The notes below the pieces were generated by a model. The model saw only the letters and a list, made by a program, of their open reading frames with translations. It did not search any database and had not been told where the DNA came from. This document shows positions 29,901 through 39,409 of a stretch of DNA of 64,000 nt, piece after piece. How positions within the stretch are numbered: the first letter of the stretch is position 1; each line of letters begins with the position of its first letter. A program made the translations under genes and the position numbers. This DNA is from Lithodes maja (Eukaryota > Arthropoda > Malacostraca > Decapoda > Lithodidae): positions 289,231 through 353,230 of the forward strand of contig JBAKBP010000199.1 in the NCBI GenBank assembly GCA_037953745.1, written 5' to 3'.

Positions 29901-30775
29901 AGTCTTGAGGAGACCAGAGCTGCCCACTTCTCTTCAGGCCAATTATGCTCCCTACACTTCTTCTCAAAACGATTAAAAAATTCTGTGACTTCAGTTTCAC
30001 TAAATGCCGGCACCAACTTGACTAAGTGGGACAAGGACTGTTCTCTTACTTGGCCCTCACGGCCCATCCGAATCCCTGTCGACTCTGCACGAGTCTTATC
30101 TAAATCTATTTGAGCACAATATTTCTCTGAGTCGTACCTAAGCTCAGCCTCGTGCCTCCTAACCTCAATCTCATGCCTCCTAGTCTCATTCTCCTGCTTC
30201 CTAACCTCAGTCTCATACCTCCTAGACTCATTCTCCATCTCCTGCTTCCTAGCCTCATTCTCCATCTCCTGCTTCCTAGCCTCATTCTCCATTTTAGCAA
30301 GCTCGAGTTTAAATATCATCTCAGGAGACAGGCCGGAAGGGGGAGCTGCCACTACTGAAGGAGGGGGGGCAAGAACTGGGGAACCACCATACGCACCGCC
30401 CGAGGGCACTCCAATCTTCCAATGCTCATCCCTCTGTGGGAGAGTGCTAACCTCCGGCAACTGAGTGGACGGCACTGTGGGAGTCGAGTGAGAGGGGATC
30501 TGGGGAGGAACCCCCCCAAACGCCCTCTCCTCCGAAACCCCATGTCGCCCACGCAACACCCAGGAAATCAGCTCCCCCTTGGACATCCCTCCTACATTGG
30601 ATAGACCCAAAACCTTGGCTATCAGGTGCAAGCCATAAACATTCACCCCAGTCAGCCTCTCCTCCGTCACGTGGTACTGCTTACTTACAAAAAGTCTAGC
30701 ATCCTCCTCACTAGTTACTAACGGCACCTCCTCACTTAGCATCTCTCGCTCCTCGTCAGTACTAGGGCCCGACAT
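26957..30775 (-). CDS. Gypsy B Gag-protease-deleted pol polyprotein
   Basis: The likely start is the ATG at 30773-30775 (MSGPSTDEERE). Gag has a charged coiled-coil stretch of repeated ENEARKQEM-type units (30130-30295), a capsid-like region and one zinc knuckle, CYHCHEKGHFARVC. Protease has VLRDTGASQTL and a downstream LLLGNDFAMP. After the NGAVE spacer the frame jumps to the integrase tail (ACHVNLLEEFVRQPP), then runs through about 190 poorly recognisable residues, then to scraps of reverse transcriptase and RNase H. Both RT deletions, near WSLLETLSERAK and MNESEKDNDALGHFE, are in frame. No polymerase active site remains, so Gag and protease are the only plausible products. Confidence 0.88.
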   Translation of the reverse strand: MSGPSTDEEREMLSEEVPLVTSEEDARLFVSKQYHVTEERLTGVNVYGLHLIAKVLGLSNVGGMSKGELISWVLRGRHGVSEERAFGGVPPQIPSHSTPTVPSTQLPEVSTLPQRDEHWKIGVPSGGAYGGSPVLAPPPSVVAAPPSGLSPEMIFKLELAKMENEARKQEMENEARKQEMENESRRYETEVRKQENETRRHEIEVRRHEAELRYDSEKYCAQIDLDKTRAESTGIRMGREGQVREQSLSHLVKLVPAFSETEVTEFFNRFEKKCREHNWPEEKWAALVSSRLTGKGLKAYDALPLESCIDYPELKRAVLRAYELQPETYRLKFRGVTKTREATFLEHARDLKDALANWTRSEKAETAEQLTELFLLEQFYKCTGADMTLTIKEKNPKTLQEAAEMADLRLSLIRGCGSAQRSEAGNKGRDAPPPRVSDIHYANKYKSYDTKTDHKTSTVPFKKGPGPSQYQGKPRGELECYHCHEKGHFARVCPSKPPTAAVSLACNIGVSPKSSEFARGSSSEAEAQPMQKHLGGSNPAQDVFCDHRGRGCVMWAGRKHGVEVLRDTGASQTLMNNLTGYPINVARVVVVQGINATRSYPLVRLELEVDGVTRELDVGIVEKLPVEGVDLLLGNDFAMPASEVLPLVVVERTADVSREEQECVERCQAQPMACAVTRARAAKVSQPSPPSSDQQRNDQQEEAKAGVGFKSFDSAALLGDSVLAPMLESGEAPGPVTASEEVGPEETPRQQRCTRREERVAQFDIGEGLGLLRKHLDRLVPSDICKLQLEDPEVQKCGNGAVEIKHEDGEACHVNLLEEFVRQPPEQPTVPALVCRGQGGEGEGGSRAQVEESRDCYVSAEPWAGDTSLVAVEALERLPEQQCAALQHQLGSYPTGRAEPLSLTTRAVQDVPRAGHVTVERPLASLFRWFKVGDEALAWLPGQGRPMAAKGGGQKEDIEQIGKVGCGIAVPGRRIASQCCSSLMQQPYHRPTVSGHVSKSGDAEQADVVTRNVGVRMYGIGGEALAIMNCGSDCTGGTDCPSHDLAVLGTKVEKEGDYRLEAAVSAGLWEGTRHVVRGDSARQLFTRLWQYFRMFVASPGLMYGVESDMQAGDSARLSLIPCRINPARQPMVQAELDYVWTKDLRDKECREWSLLETLSERAKEVCGFVVDGSTYQCNVVPDGLKNAPATCQSLMNESEKDNDALGHFEIYVPAYGPVGVVYPDHYPLEILDQFHNRNMRLTRWSLRLLVYNLDISHIAGCDNEVACGRSGV

Positions 30776-30993
30776 ACTGAAGTTCACCAAAAAATTCTCG
30801 AGACAAAAGTGTTAAACTCCCTTATGCAAGCACTAATTACTAAATTAACTGGAGTCTCTTAAATGCTCTCCTAATTGCCTTACCAAAAAAAAAAAATATT
30901 CTTCAATATGTACGCTAAAGTACGAACAAACAAATGTTGTACAACTCTGCAAAAAATTATACTGTTCACAAAATCCTAAGCAAGGTCGCCATT
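30776..30993 (-). other. Gypsy B leader with primer-binding site
   Basis: Just inside the 5' LTR the minus strand reads AA then TGGCGACCTTGC (about 30980-30991), a primer-binding-site-like TGG start shared with gypsy E. An A/T-run lies near 30885. Confidence 0.65.
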
Positions 30994-31815
30994 TGTTACG
31001 ACCGGGCACTCGGGTACACTAGGGCTCTTACACAGGACTCGAGTATGGCTCGCTGCCACAACGGAAACACACGATCCCAACCCCAGAGTACTGCCAGCCG
31101 AACAAAAAACGCCACTACCCTCCAGAGTTCTATCTGCTATAACGGGGTATACAAGAACTCGGTACTGGCGTTTCACACAACAGACTAATAGCAAGACGGG
31201 AGTTATCTAGTCTGGTCAACAATCAAACAAAGAAGAAAGTACTACAACACTAAAGAATAGTGTTGGCCGAAGCCGAAGTAATCCACCCTTGAACTAAGAA
31301 CTTAAGAAGTCCTCCACCCTCTACTTCGGATCGGCACTATTACGTTACGTTAAACAATAGTCCTCGAGCATCAAGCAAGGAATCTTCTGATAAGTTAGAT
31401 GCTTCTCGAATACTCATAAGAAGTAAGTATCGGATTTTGAACAGCAATTTAATGAATAACTCACTGGTAATTAAAGGCTTTAAATTGACATAAGAAGAAT
31501 TATAAGAATAAGCAATAGGATATGGCAAACATTAAGAAGAAGTACTCCGACAATGCACTGGCAATAGCCTACTAAGATTGTGCTCGTGGGCCACTAATCT
31601 CTGAAGTAGCTAAGCGTGCCACACATGAAATCAATAGTGCTTAAACAATAATATACATAAGGAGAAGCTTCAATACTATGCTGTATCTGCTGGTCGAGCA
31701 AAGTCTAGCTGGGATATCTAAGGTTAAGAGACAATGGCTGAGCAAGCGGCTCGTAGCCTAGCGAGGTCCTTAAGACTGTGCGGCCAAATTACGGTAATTG
31801 ACGGGATGCTCTCTT

Positions 31816-31848
31816 GAGAGATCCAGATCACTAGTATCTGGTTCTCTC
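31816..31848 (-). promoter_or_regulatory. LTR stem-loop, gypsy B 5' LTR
   Basis: Same structure as at 25431-25463. Confidence 0.65.
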
Positions 31849-32396
31849 CTGGCGATCCTCTCAAAGTCAAGCAAATGAGATAGCACAGTGTTGGGTGGCA
31901 CAGGCAAAAGCCCTCACTCGCAACACAGTGCTAAACTCCCACGGTACACAATCAAAAAGACCCCCTAGGCTTCCCACGTCTCCGTTGCAATTGTGCTGGT
32001 TCAACCAACCTAGCACTCATAGGAAATCACAACTCGAGGAACCCTATCCCAGTCTAGCATTACCTAAACCAGCAGAAAACAGGAACATGAATAATAGTAC
32101 ACAGGGAAATACATATACGAGTGCAACAAACATCAATCAATCCTATTCTAGTTAACCCTTCCAAAAATAGGCTATCTAACAGGCACTTATCTCGTGAGAA
32201 CTCAAGCGATAATACTTTGGCTGACTAAATCTGCACCAAAGGGGTCATTGGTTAAAAAGGGACGAGAAGAGAAGAAAATAGGCTGTTCAGAGAGTAGAGA
32301 AAGTTCACATCAGTCGGAAGAATATCGATAGTTGCAAGGGATATGAGAGGTCGCTTTGCCTGATGAGTTCTGATCTAAAAATGGCGAGACCTCCCT

Positions 32397-32403
32397 TTTT
32401 ATA
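32397..32403 (-). promoter_or_regulatory. TATA box of gypsy B 5' LTR
   Basis: TATAAAA on the minus strand, the likely promoter core for gypsy B transcription. Confidence 0.6.
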
Positions 32404-32837
32404 CTCGGCCCCGTAGCGAGCATAACGGCAATCATGACGTCACATTCTCTCTCTCAATCTGGGATCGACAAAGGATTCCCACGCGCTTGATGAGGGGGGA
32501 GGGAGGGGGGAAGGAGGGAGGAGGGAGTGAGGCCTACACACCTCGTGGCGCGCACACTGTCCTCCGTTACATAACTCGCTCTCTCTCATCACATCATTAT
32601 ATATATATAAATCTCCCACACACAATACTTATATATAATGATTTAAAATAGAACTCGTTGACTTAAAAGAAAACAAAATACATAATATTTATAATACTTA
32701 TAGTACAACGGCTCACATAAACTAAGTTAGGAAACTCTACACAGACTACAGCCAAAGTTCCTGCCCTGACGATCCTAGCGAGAGTGGGGCCTGACTGGGC
32801 GTTCTGTACAGCATGCTCATACTCGACATGCGTCACA

Positions 32838-35800
32838 GGATGTCCAAGGGGGAGCTGATTTCCTGGGTGTTGCGTGGGCGACATGGGGTTTCGGAGGAGA
32901 GGGCATTTTGGGGGGTTCCTCCCCAGATCCCCTCTCACTCGACTCCCACAGTGCCGTCCACTCAGTTACCGGAGGTTAGCACTCTCCCACAGAGGGATGA
33001 GAATTGGCAGATTGGAGTGCCCTCGGGTGGTGCACATGGTGGTTCCCCAGTTTTTGCCCCCCCTCCTTCAGTAGTGGCATCTCCCTCTTCCTGCCTGTCT
33101 CCAGATATGGTATTTAGACTTGAGCTTGCTAAGATTGAGGTTAGGAAGCCTGGAGAATGAGACTAGGAGGCATGAGATTGAGGTTAGGAGGCAAGAGGAT
33201 GAGACCAGGAGGCATGAGGCTGAGCTTAGGTATGACTCAGAGAAATATTGTGCTAAATTAGATTTAGATAAGACTCTTGCAGAGTCGACAGGGACTCGGA
33301 TGGGCCGTGAGGGCCAAGTAAGAGAACAGTCCTTGGCCCAATTAGTCAAATTGGTGCCGGTATTTAGTGAAACTGAAGTCACAGAATATTTTAATCATTT
33401 TGAGAAGAAGTGTAGGGAGCATAATTGGCCTGAAGAGAAGTGGGCAGCTCTAGTCTCCTCAAGACTTACGGGTAAGGGTCTGAAGGCTTATGATGCACTG
33501 CCTTTAGAGTCTTGCATTGACTACCCAGAATTGAAGAGAGCTGTCCTACGGGCATACGAGTTGCAACCGGAAACATATCGATTGAAGTTTCGGGGTGTTA
33601 CAAAGACTAGGGAGGCGACCTTTCTTGAATATGCCCGGGACTTAAAAGATGCACTTAAAAACTGGACACGTTCTGAGAAAGCTGAGACGGCAGAACAGTT
33701 GACTGAGCTGTTTCTGCTCGAGCAGTTTTATAAGTGTACTGGTGCAGAAATGACTTTAACTATTAAAGAAAAGAACCCAAAAACTCTACAGGAGGCAGCT
33801 GAGATGGCTGACCTCCGGCTGTCACTAATTCGTGGGTGCGGGTCTGCCCAGCGTAGTGAGGCAGGTAACAAGGGGCGTGACGCCCCACCCCCCCGAGTTA
33901 GTGATATACCTTATGCAAACAAGTACAAGAGCCATGATACCAAGACTGACCACAAAACTAGCACCGTCCCATTTAAGAAGGGGCCGGGCCCTTCCCAGTA
34001 CCAAGGGAAGCCCAAAGGGGAGTTGGAGTATTATCATTGTCATAAAAAGGGGCACTTTGCAAGAGTCTGTTCTAGCAAACCACCTACAGCAGCTGTGTCT
34101 TTGGCCTGCAACATTGGTGTGTCTCCGAAGTCATCTGGGTTTGCCCGGGGCAGTTCGTCAGAGGCTGAGGCACAGCCAATGCAGAAGCACCTGGGAGGCT
34201 CGAACCCTGCTCAGGATGTTTTTTGCGACCATAGAGGGCGGGGTTGCGTGATGTGGGCGGGGCGCAAGCATGGAGTAGAGGTCTTGCGTGATACAGGTGC
34301 TTCCCAGACTCTGATGAAAAACTTGACTGGCTACCCTATAAACGCGGCTTGGGTGGTAGTGGTGCAGGGTATTAATGCAACTCGGTCATACCCGCTGGTG
34401 CGGTTGGAGTTGGAGGTGGATGGTGTGGCACGTGAATTGGATGTCGGGATTGTGGAGAAACTGCCAGTGGAGGGCGTCGACCTTCTTCTCGGCAACGACT
34501 TTGCAATGCCCGCTTCTGAGGTTCTACCCTTAGTCGTTGCCGAGAGGCCGGCCGACGTGAGTAGAGAAGAGCAAGAGTGGGTCGAGCGGTGCCAGACACA
34601 ACCCATGGCGTGTGTTGTCACCCGAGCTCGGGCAGCTAAAGTGTCACAGCCTAGTCCTCCGTCTTCAGACCAGCGGAGGAACGATCAACAGGAGGAGGCT
34701 AAAGCTGGAGTTGGTTTTAAGAGTTTTGACTCGGCGGCTCTCCTGGGTGATTCAGTATTAGCACCATTACTTAATTCTGGAGTAGCCCCTGAGCCTGTCA
34801 TCGAGAGTGACGAGGCTGGGCATGACGATTCTCCACGACAGCAACGTTATGTACATCGAGAGAGACAGAGGGAGCAGCCCAGTATCGGGGAAGGTCATGC
34901 ATTGCTCCGGGAGCAGTTAGATCGCTTGGCACCCTCAGATATACGTCGGTTGCAACTAGAGGACCCTGAGCTCCAAACGTGTGCTAATGGTGCTGTAGAG
35001 CTCGACGAGGACGGCGATGCACAGCCAGGAGATTTTTTTTATTATTGGCATCCTCAGCGGGATCTTGGATTGCCTTATGTGCTGTTTGCTGCTCGGGAGG
35101 TACCTGGTGAGAGCCTGGGATTTAGTCCAAACGAGCTGATTTTTGGACACTGTGTCAGGGGCCCCCTTAACATGCTGAAAGAAATTTGGGAGGGGACTGT
35201 GCAGCCTTGTCCATTATTAAAGTATGTGCTTGAAAGCCGTGAGCGCATGCTTAAGAGTCTGGAGATGGCAGGTAGAAATTTGACAGAATCACAAGCTTTG
35301 ATGAAGGACAGGTATGATCGCAAAGTGAGGCTCCGGAAGTTCACTGTAGGACAAGAGGTATTAATTTTGTTGCCTTTGGTTGGTAACCCCCTCTCTGCAA
35401 AGTACACTGGACCTTATAAAATTGTAGAACAAATTTCAGACTTAGATTACCTTGTTGCCACTCCAGACAGGAGGAAAAAGAACCAGTTATGTCACGTGAA
35501 CCTTATTGAAGAGTATGTGAGGCGCCCCTCTGAGCCTCTCACTGTCCCTGTGTTGGCTTGTTGCGGCCGTGATGGAGAAGGAGAGGGGGACAGTCAAGCT
35601 TCAGAGGAGAATAGCTGGGATCAACATGTTTCAGCGGATCAGTGGGCGGGGAACTCGAGCCTAAGGGCTGACGAGGCTATAGCTCATTTGCCTGAGCCGC
35701 AGTTTGATGCTATCCGTCAGTTGTTCGGTTCATACCCCACTGTATTTGCTGAACACCCAGGCCTCACTACTCAGGCTATGCATGATGTTGACGTGGGGGA

Positions 35801-37073
35801 CCATCTACCCTTTAAGTCAATCCCGTACTGTGTGCCCCCCATAAAACTACCAGCTCTGAGGGATGAGTTGGAGTATATGCTCGGTAGAGGGTTGATAGAG
35901 AAAGGCACAGTTAAGTGGACTTCCCCCGTAACACTGCAGCCTAAGCCAGGTGGCAAGGTACGCTTTTGTATTGATTTCCGTAGGTTAAACGGTTTGACTC
36001 CAACTAACCCATATCCTCTTCCTCGGGTTGATGATAGTGTTGACAAAATTGGTAATGCTCGTTTTTTGTCTAAAGTAGATTTAGTAAAAGGTTACTGGCA
36101 AGTACCTTTGTCCGAGCGTGCTAAAGAGGTATGTGGTTTTGTTGTGGATGGGAGTACCTACCTGTGCAATGTTATGCCTTACGAACTTAAGAATGCATCA
36201 GCAACGTTTCAGAACCTGATGAATGAAATTGTAAAGGACATTCCAAATTGCACCGTATATTTGGACGATGGAATCATTTATGATGACTACTTTGAGAGCC
36301 ATTGTGAGCACCTTGAGACCTTGTTCCGGAAACTTAGTGAAGCAGGTCTGGTAGTAAATTTGGCAAAGTGTGACTTCGTAAAAGCCACTGTGCAGTACCT
36401 TGGGTTTGTAGTGGGAAGGGGACAGGTATGCCCTCCTCAGAACAAGGTACAGGCTATCAATAAATTTCCGCACCCAACAACCAAGAAGCAGATTATGAGA
36501 TTCTTGGGTATAATAGGCTACTACAGACGCTTCATAAAAGGTTACTCAACGGTGTTGGCACCTCTCACAGATTTGTTATCTAAAGACAAAAAGGTTTTGT
36601 GGGCACCTGAGTGTGAAAAGGCTTTCACTTTGGTGAAACATTTGCTATGTACTCACCCGATACTCAGGGCCCCAGACTTTAACAGGCCTTTTCAGCTGGC
36701 AACAGATGCTAGTGGTGTAGGGGCTGGTGCCGTCTTGCTACAGACAGACAATGAAGGTGTGGAACACCCAGTAAGTTTCTTTTCTAAGAAGTTCAATGCT
36801 GCACAAAAGAACTATTCTACAATAGAAAAGGAATTACTGGCGATTGTGCTGTCGCTCAGGCACTTCGAGCTGTATGTTTCAGCCTATGGCCCAGTCGTGG
36901 TTATCTACACTGATCATCACCCTTTGAGATTCCTGAATCAATTTCACAATCGCAATATGAGACTGACCAGGTGGTCTTTGATGTTGCAGGAGTATAACCT
37001 GGACATCCGTCATATTGCTGGATGTGACAATGTGATCGCGGATTGTTTATCAAGGGTGGATGATCAGTCGTAG
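32838..37073 (+). CDS. Gypsy C Gag-protease-(integrase core deleted)-RT-RNase H
   Basis: The 5' end is missing: the sequence starts in gag at the codons for GMSKGELISWVLRG. A one-base insertion near 33149 shifts the frame within the charged Gag repeat, after which 1300 codons are open. The zinc knuckle reads YYHCHKKGHFARVC, with Tyr in place of the first Cys. Protease has VLRDTGASQTL. The frame passes from GDAQPGDFF directly to DLGLPYVLFAAREVP near 35040, so the integrase zinc finger and DDE core are absent. The integrase tail (VGQEVLILLPLVGNPLSAKY), RT (VRFCIDFRRLNGLT, VYLDDGIIYDD) and RNase H (ATDASGVGAGAVLL, IYTDHHPL) are present with catalytic residues kept. Confidence 0.92.
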
Positions 37074-37467
37074 GCTATCACAGGTGTGTGGGTTTGAGTG
37101 GAGGAAAATAGGCTGCCCTTATAGTGCAGCCGGAAAAAACATATTAAAATATAAAAATCATATAAAAACTCTTTCTTTTGATATAGGTAATCGTATAAGT
37201 TTGTCATAGCCTATAGAGTTTGAGTAGTCCACGAACTATCAAACGGCTGAGCTGCTGTAAGCTCGCTCTGGGAGCATGATATTGTGTCTTTTTGCTATTG
37301 TTGGGAGGAGTTATAAAATGTGATTTTTTTTTTATAATAAGATGTGTTTTGGTGATAAACTCAGCTTTGTTTTAGTGCCATGCAGTCGCTGGGTGTGAGG
37401 GGCTTGATGGGGTTCTGTGTTTGTCAGATTTTAGCTCAGGGTTGAGCAAGTAAAATCTTGGGGGAGG
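37074..37467 (+). other. Gypsy C 3' untranslated region
   Basis: It carries the hairpin at 37111-37131, an A/T-rich stretch, and the polypurine tract TTGGGGGAGG at 37458-37467 abutting the LTR. Confidence 0.75.
37111..37131 (+). promoter_or_regulatory. Post-pol hairpin, gypsy C
   Basis: GGCTGC and GCAGCC pair around a 9-nt loop, 38 bases after the stop codon. Confidence 0.55.
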
Positions 37468-37901
37468 TGTGACGCATGTCCAGTGTGAGCATGCTGTACA
37501 GAACGCCTAGTCATGCCCCACTCTCGCTAGGATCGTCAGGGCAGGAACTTTGGCTGTAGTCTATGTAGAGTTTCCTAACTTAGTTCATGTGAGCCGTTGT
37601 ACTATAAGTATTATGAATATGTATTTAGTTTTCATCTGAGTCAACGAGTTCTATTTTATATCATTAGTTATAAGTATTGTGTGTAAAACTTATTTGTAAT
37701 GATGGGAAGAGAAACAGCCACAGTTGGGGGTCAGTGGGTGCGCCATGCGGGAGGTGGGCCTAACTCACTAGCACTCCCCCCTCCCCCCTCCCCTCAGTGC
37801 TAGGGGAGCCTTTGTCTATCCCAGAGGAGAGAGAGAAATTACGTAATGGTTGTCAGTGGGCAGTCCTTAGTAGTTCACGTTGGGCTCACTAGAGGGCCGG
37901 G

Positions 37902-37908
37902 TATAAAA
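37902..37908 (+). promoter_or_regulatory. TATA box of gypsy C LTR
   Basis: GGCCGGGTATAAAAAGGGAA, 435 bp into the LTR, at the same place as in E. Confidence 0.6.
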
Positions 37909-38456
37909 AGGGAAGTCTAGCCATTTTTTCATCAGAACTCATTAGGCAGAGCGACTTCTCCTTTCCCTTGCTAACTATATATATTCTTCTGACTGATGTG
38001 AACTTTCTCTACTACCTTACATTCTTATCTCCTCTTTTCCCTGCCTGTTTAACTTCCATGGTCCCGTTGGTGCAGAGCTAGTCAGCCAACGTATTATCGC
38101 TTGAGTTCTCACGAGATACTTGCCTATTAGATAGCCTATTATGGAAGGGTTAACTTAGAATAGGATTGATTTATGTTTGTTGCACTTGTATATGCATTTC
38201 CCTGTGTGTTATTATTATTATTCCTGTTTTCTGCTAGTCTAGGTAATGCTAGACTGGGGTAAGGCTTTTCTGTGTTACGAGTTGTTGTTTGATGCAGTGG
38301 TTAAGCGATAAACCTGCATACTCGTTTCGGTTCAGTGAATCCTAGGTTGTCTTCGCGGCTGACTGTGTTGAGTTAATACTTTACAGTGCGTGAGGGCAAG
38401 ACCCTAACCACCCTGTATTTTCTTAACAGTTTGTTTTTACTTTGTCAAGGAGCCGG

Positions 38457-38489
38457 GAGAAAACCAGATACAAGGGATCTGGATTTCTC
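38457..38489 (+). promoter_or_regulatory. LTR stem-loop, gypsy C
   Basis: GAGAA pairs with TTCTC and CCAGAT with ATCTGG around a 7-nt loop. The outer stem has changed on both sides relative to GAGAG with CTCTC in the other LTRs, keeping the pairing. Confidence 0.7.
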
Positions 38490-39321
38490 AAAGTGCACTT
38501 GTTAGTTTTAACGTAATACTTTAAACAGTTGTGAGGACTTCGCTAGGCTACGAGCCATTTTTGCTCAGTCGCTGCTACCTTTTGCCCACAGTACCCCAGC
38601 TAGACTTTACTCGATTAGTAGATACAGAATAGTATTGAAGCTTTCCTTATGTATGATATTGTTTATGCACTATTGATTTCATGTGTTGCACGCTTGGCTA
38701 CTTTAGTGATTAGTGGCCCACGAGCACAATCCGAGTAGGCTATTGCCGTTGCATTTGCGGAGTACTTCTTTTTAATGTTTGCCATTTACTATTGCATATT
38801 CTTTTAATTATTCTTATGCCAATTTAAACCTTTAATAGTATTTAATTGCCAGTGTTTTGCTTATTGAATTACTGTTCAAAATCCGATACGTACTTCTTAC
38901 GAGCATCCGAGAAGCATCTAACTTTTTCAGAAGATTCCTTGCTCGATGCTTAAGGACTATTAATTAACGTAACGAAATAGTGCCGATCCGAAGTAGAGGG
39001 TGGAGGACTTCTTAAGTTCTTAGTCAAGGGTGGATTTCTTCGGCTTCGGCCAACACTATTCTTTGGTGTTGTTGTTTCTTACTTCTTTGTTTGATTGTTG
39101 ACCAGACTAGAGAATTCCTGTCTCTTTATTAGTCTGTTGTTGAACACTAGTACCGAGTTCTTGTATACCCCGTTATAGCAGATTGAACTCTGGAGGGTAT
39201 TGGTGTGTTTTGTTCGGCTGGCAGTACTCAGGGGTTTTGATCGTGTATTTCCGTTGTGGCAGCGAGCCGTATTCGAATCCTGATTGAGAGCCCTTGTGTA
39301 CCCGAGTGCCAGTTCGTAACA

Positions 39322-39409
39322 ATCCGAACCCACAGCCCCTGATATTGACTGTCTGTCAAACTCCGGACTGAAAGTGCTTGCCTCACATCTCCAGTTAACT
39401 GTCTCAAAC
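39322..39409 (+). other. Gypsy D leader remnant
   Basis: A short non-coding stretch between the LTR of C and the gag start of D. D's own 5' LTR is absent. Confidence 0.4.

Larger units (their letters stand above)
24609..32837 (-). mobile_element. Gypsy B: LTR-bounded, non-autonomous Gmr1-like element
   Basis: An 8.2-kb minus-strand element with near-identical LTRs. Its single 1277-codon frame keeps Gag and protease but has lost most of integrase and reverse transcriptase. The flanks do not show a target duplication: CCAGAC on the left and GGATGT on the right. The left neighbour is gypsy A pol (minus) and the right neighbour is gypsy C gag (plus), so the insertion site has been rearranged or the two sides come from different loci. 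Confidence 0.88.
30994..32837 (-). repeat. Gypsy B 5' LTR
   Basis: An 1844-bp LTR matching 24609-26449. Its outer edge at 32837 abuts gag codons of gypsy C in the opposite orientation. Confidence 0.92.
32838..39321 (+). mobile_element. Gypsy C: 5'-truncated Gmr1-like element
   Basis: Plus-strand element from inside gag to its 3' LTR (37468-39321). The 5' LTR, leader and first roughly 190 bases of gag are absent; the LTR immediately to the left belongs to B and has the opposite orientation. Confidence 0.85.
37468..39321 (+). repeat. Gypsy C 3' LTR
   Basis: 1854 bp, TGTGACGC to CGTAACA. It aligns with the LTRs of E over its full length but is more diverged, especially around 38280-38540. It contains a TATA box and the conserved stem-loop. 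Gypsy D leader sequence follows directly at 39322. Confidence 0.9.

Noticed and set aside
30994..32837. This LTR as the 5' LTR of gypsy C
   Set aside because: It is in the opposite orientation to gypsy C and pairs with 24609-26449 as part of gypsy B.
34331..34621. Antisense ORFs over gag/protease, also at 51082-51372 and 28746-29036
   Set aside because: They mirror the codons of the gypsy protease region in three copies and show no domain.
37468..39321. This LTR as the 5' LTR of gypsy D
   Set aside because: D's own 3' LTR starts TCTGACATACGG and does not match this LTR, which belongs to gypsy C.
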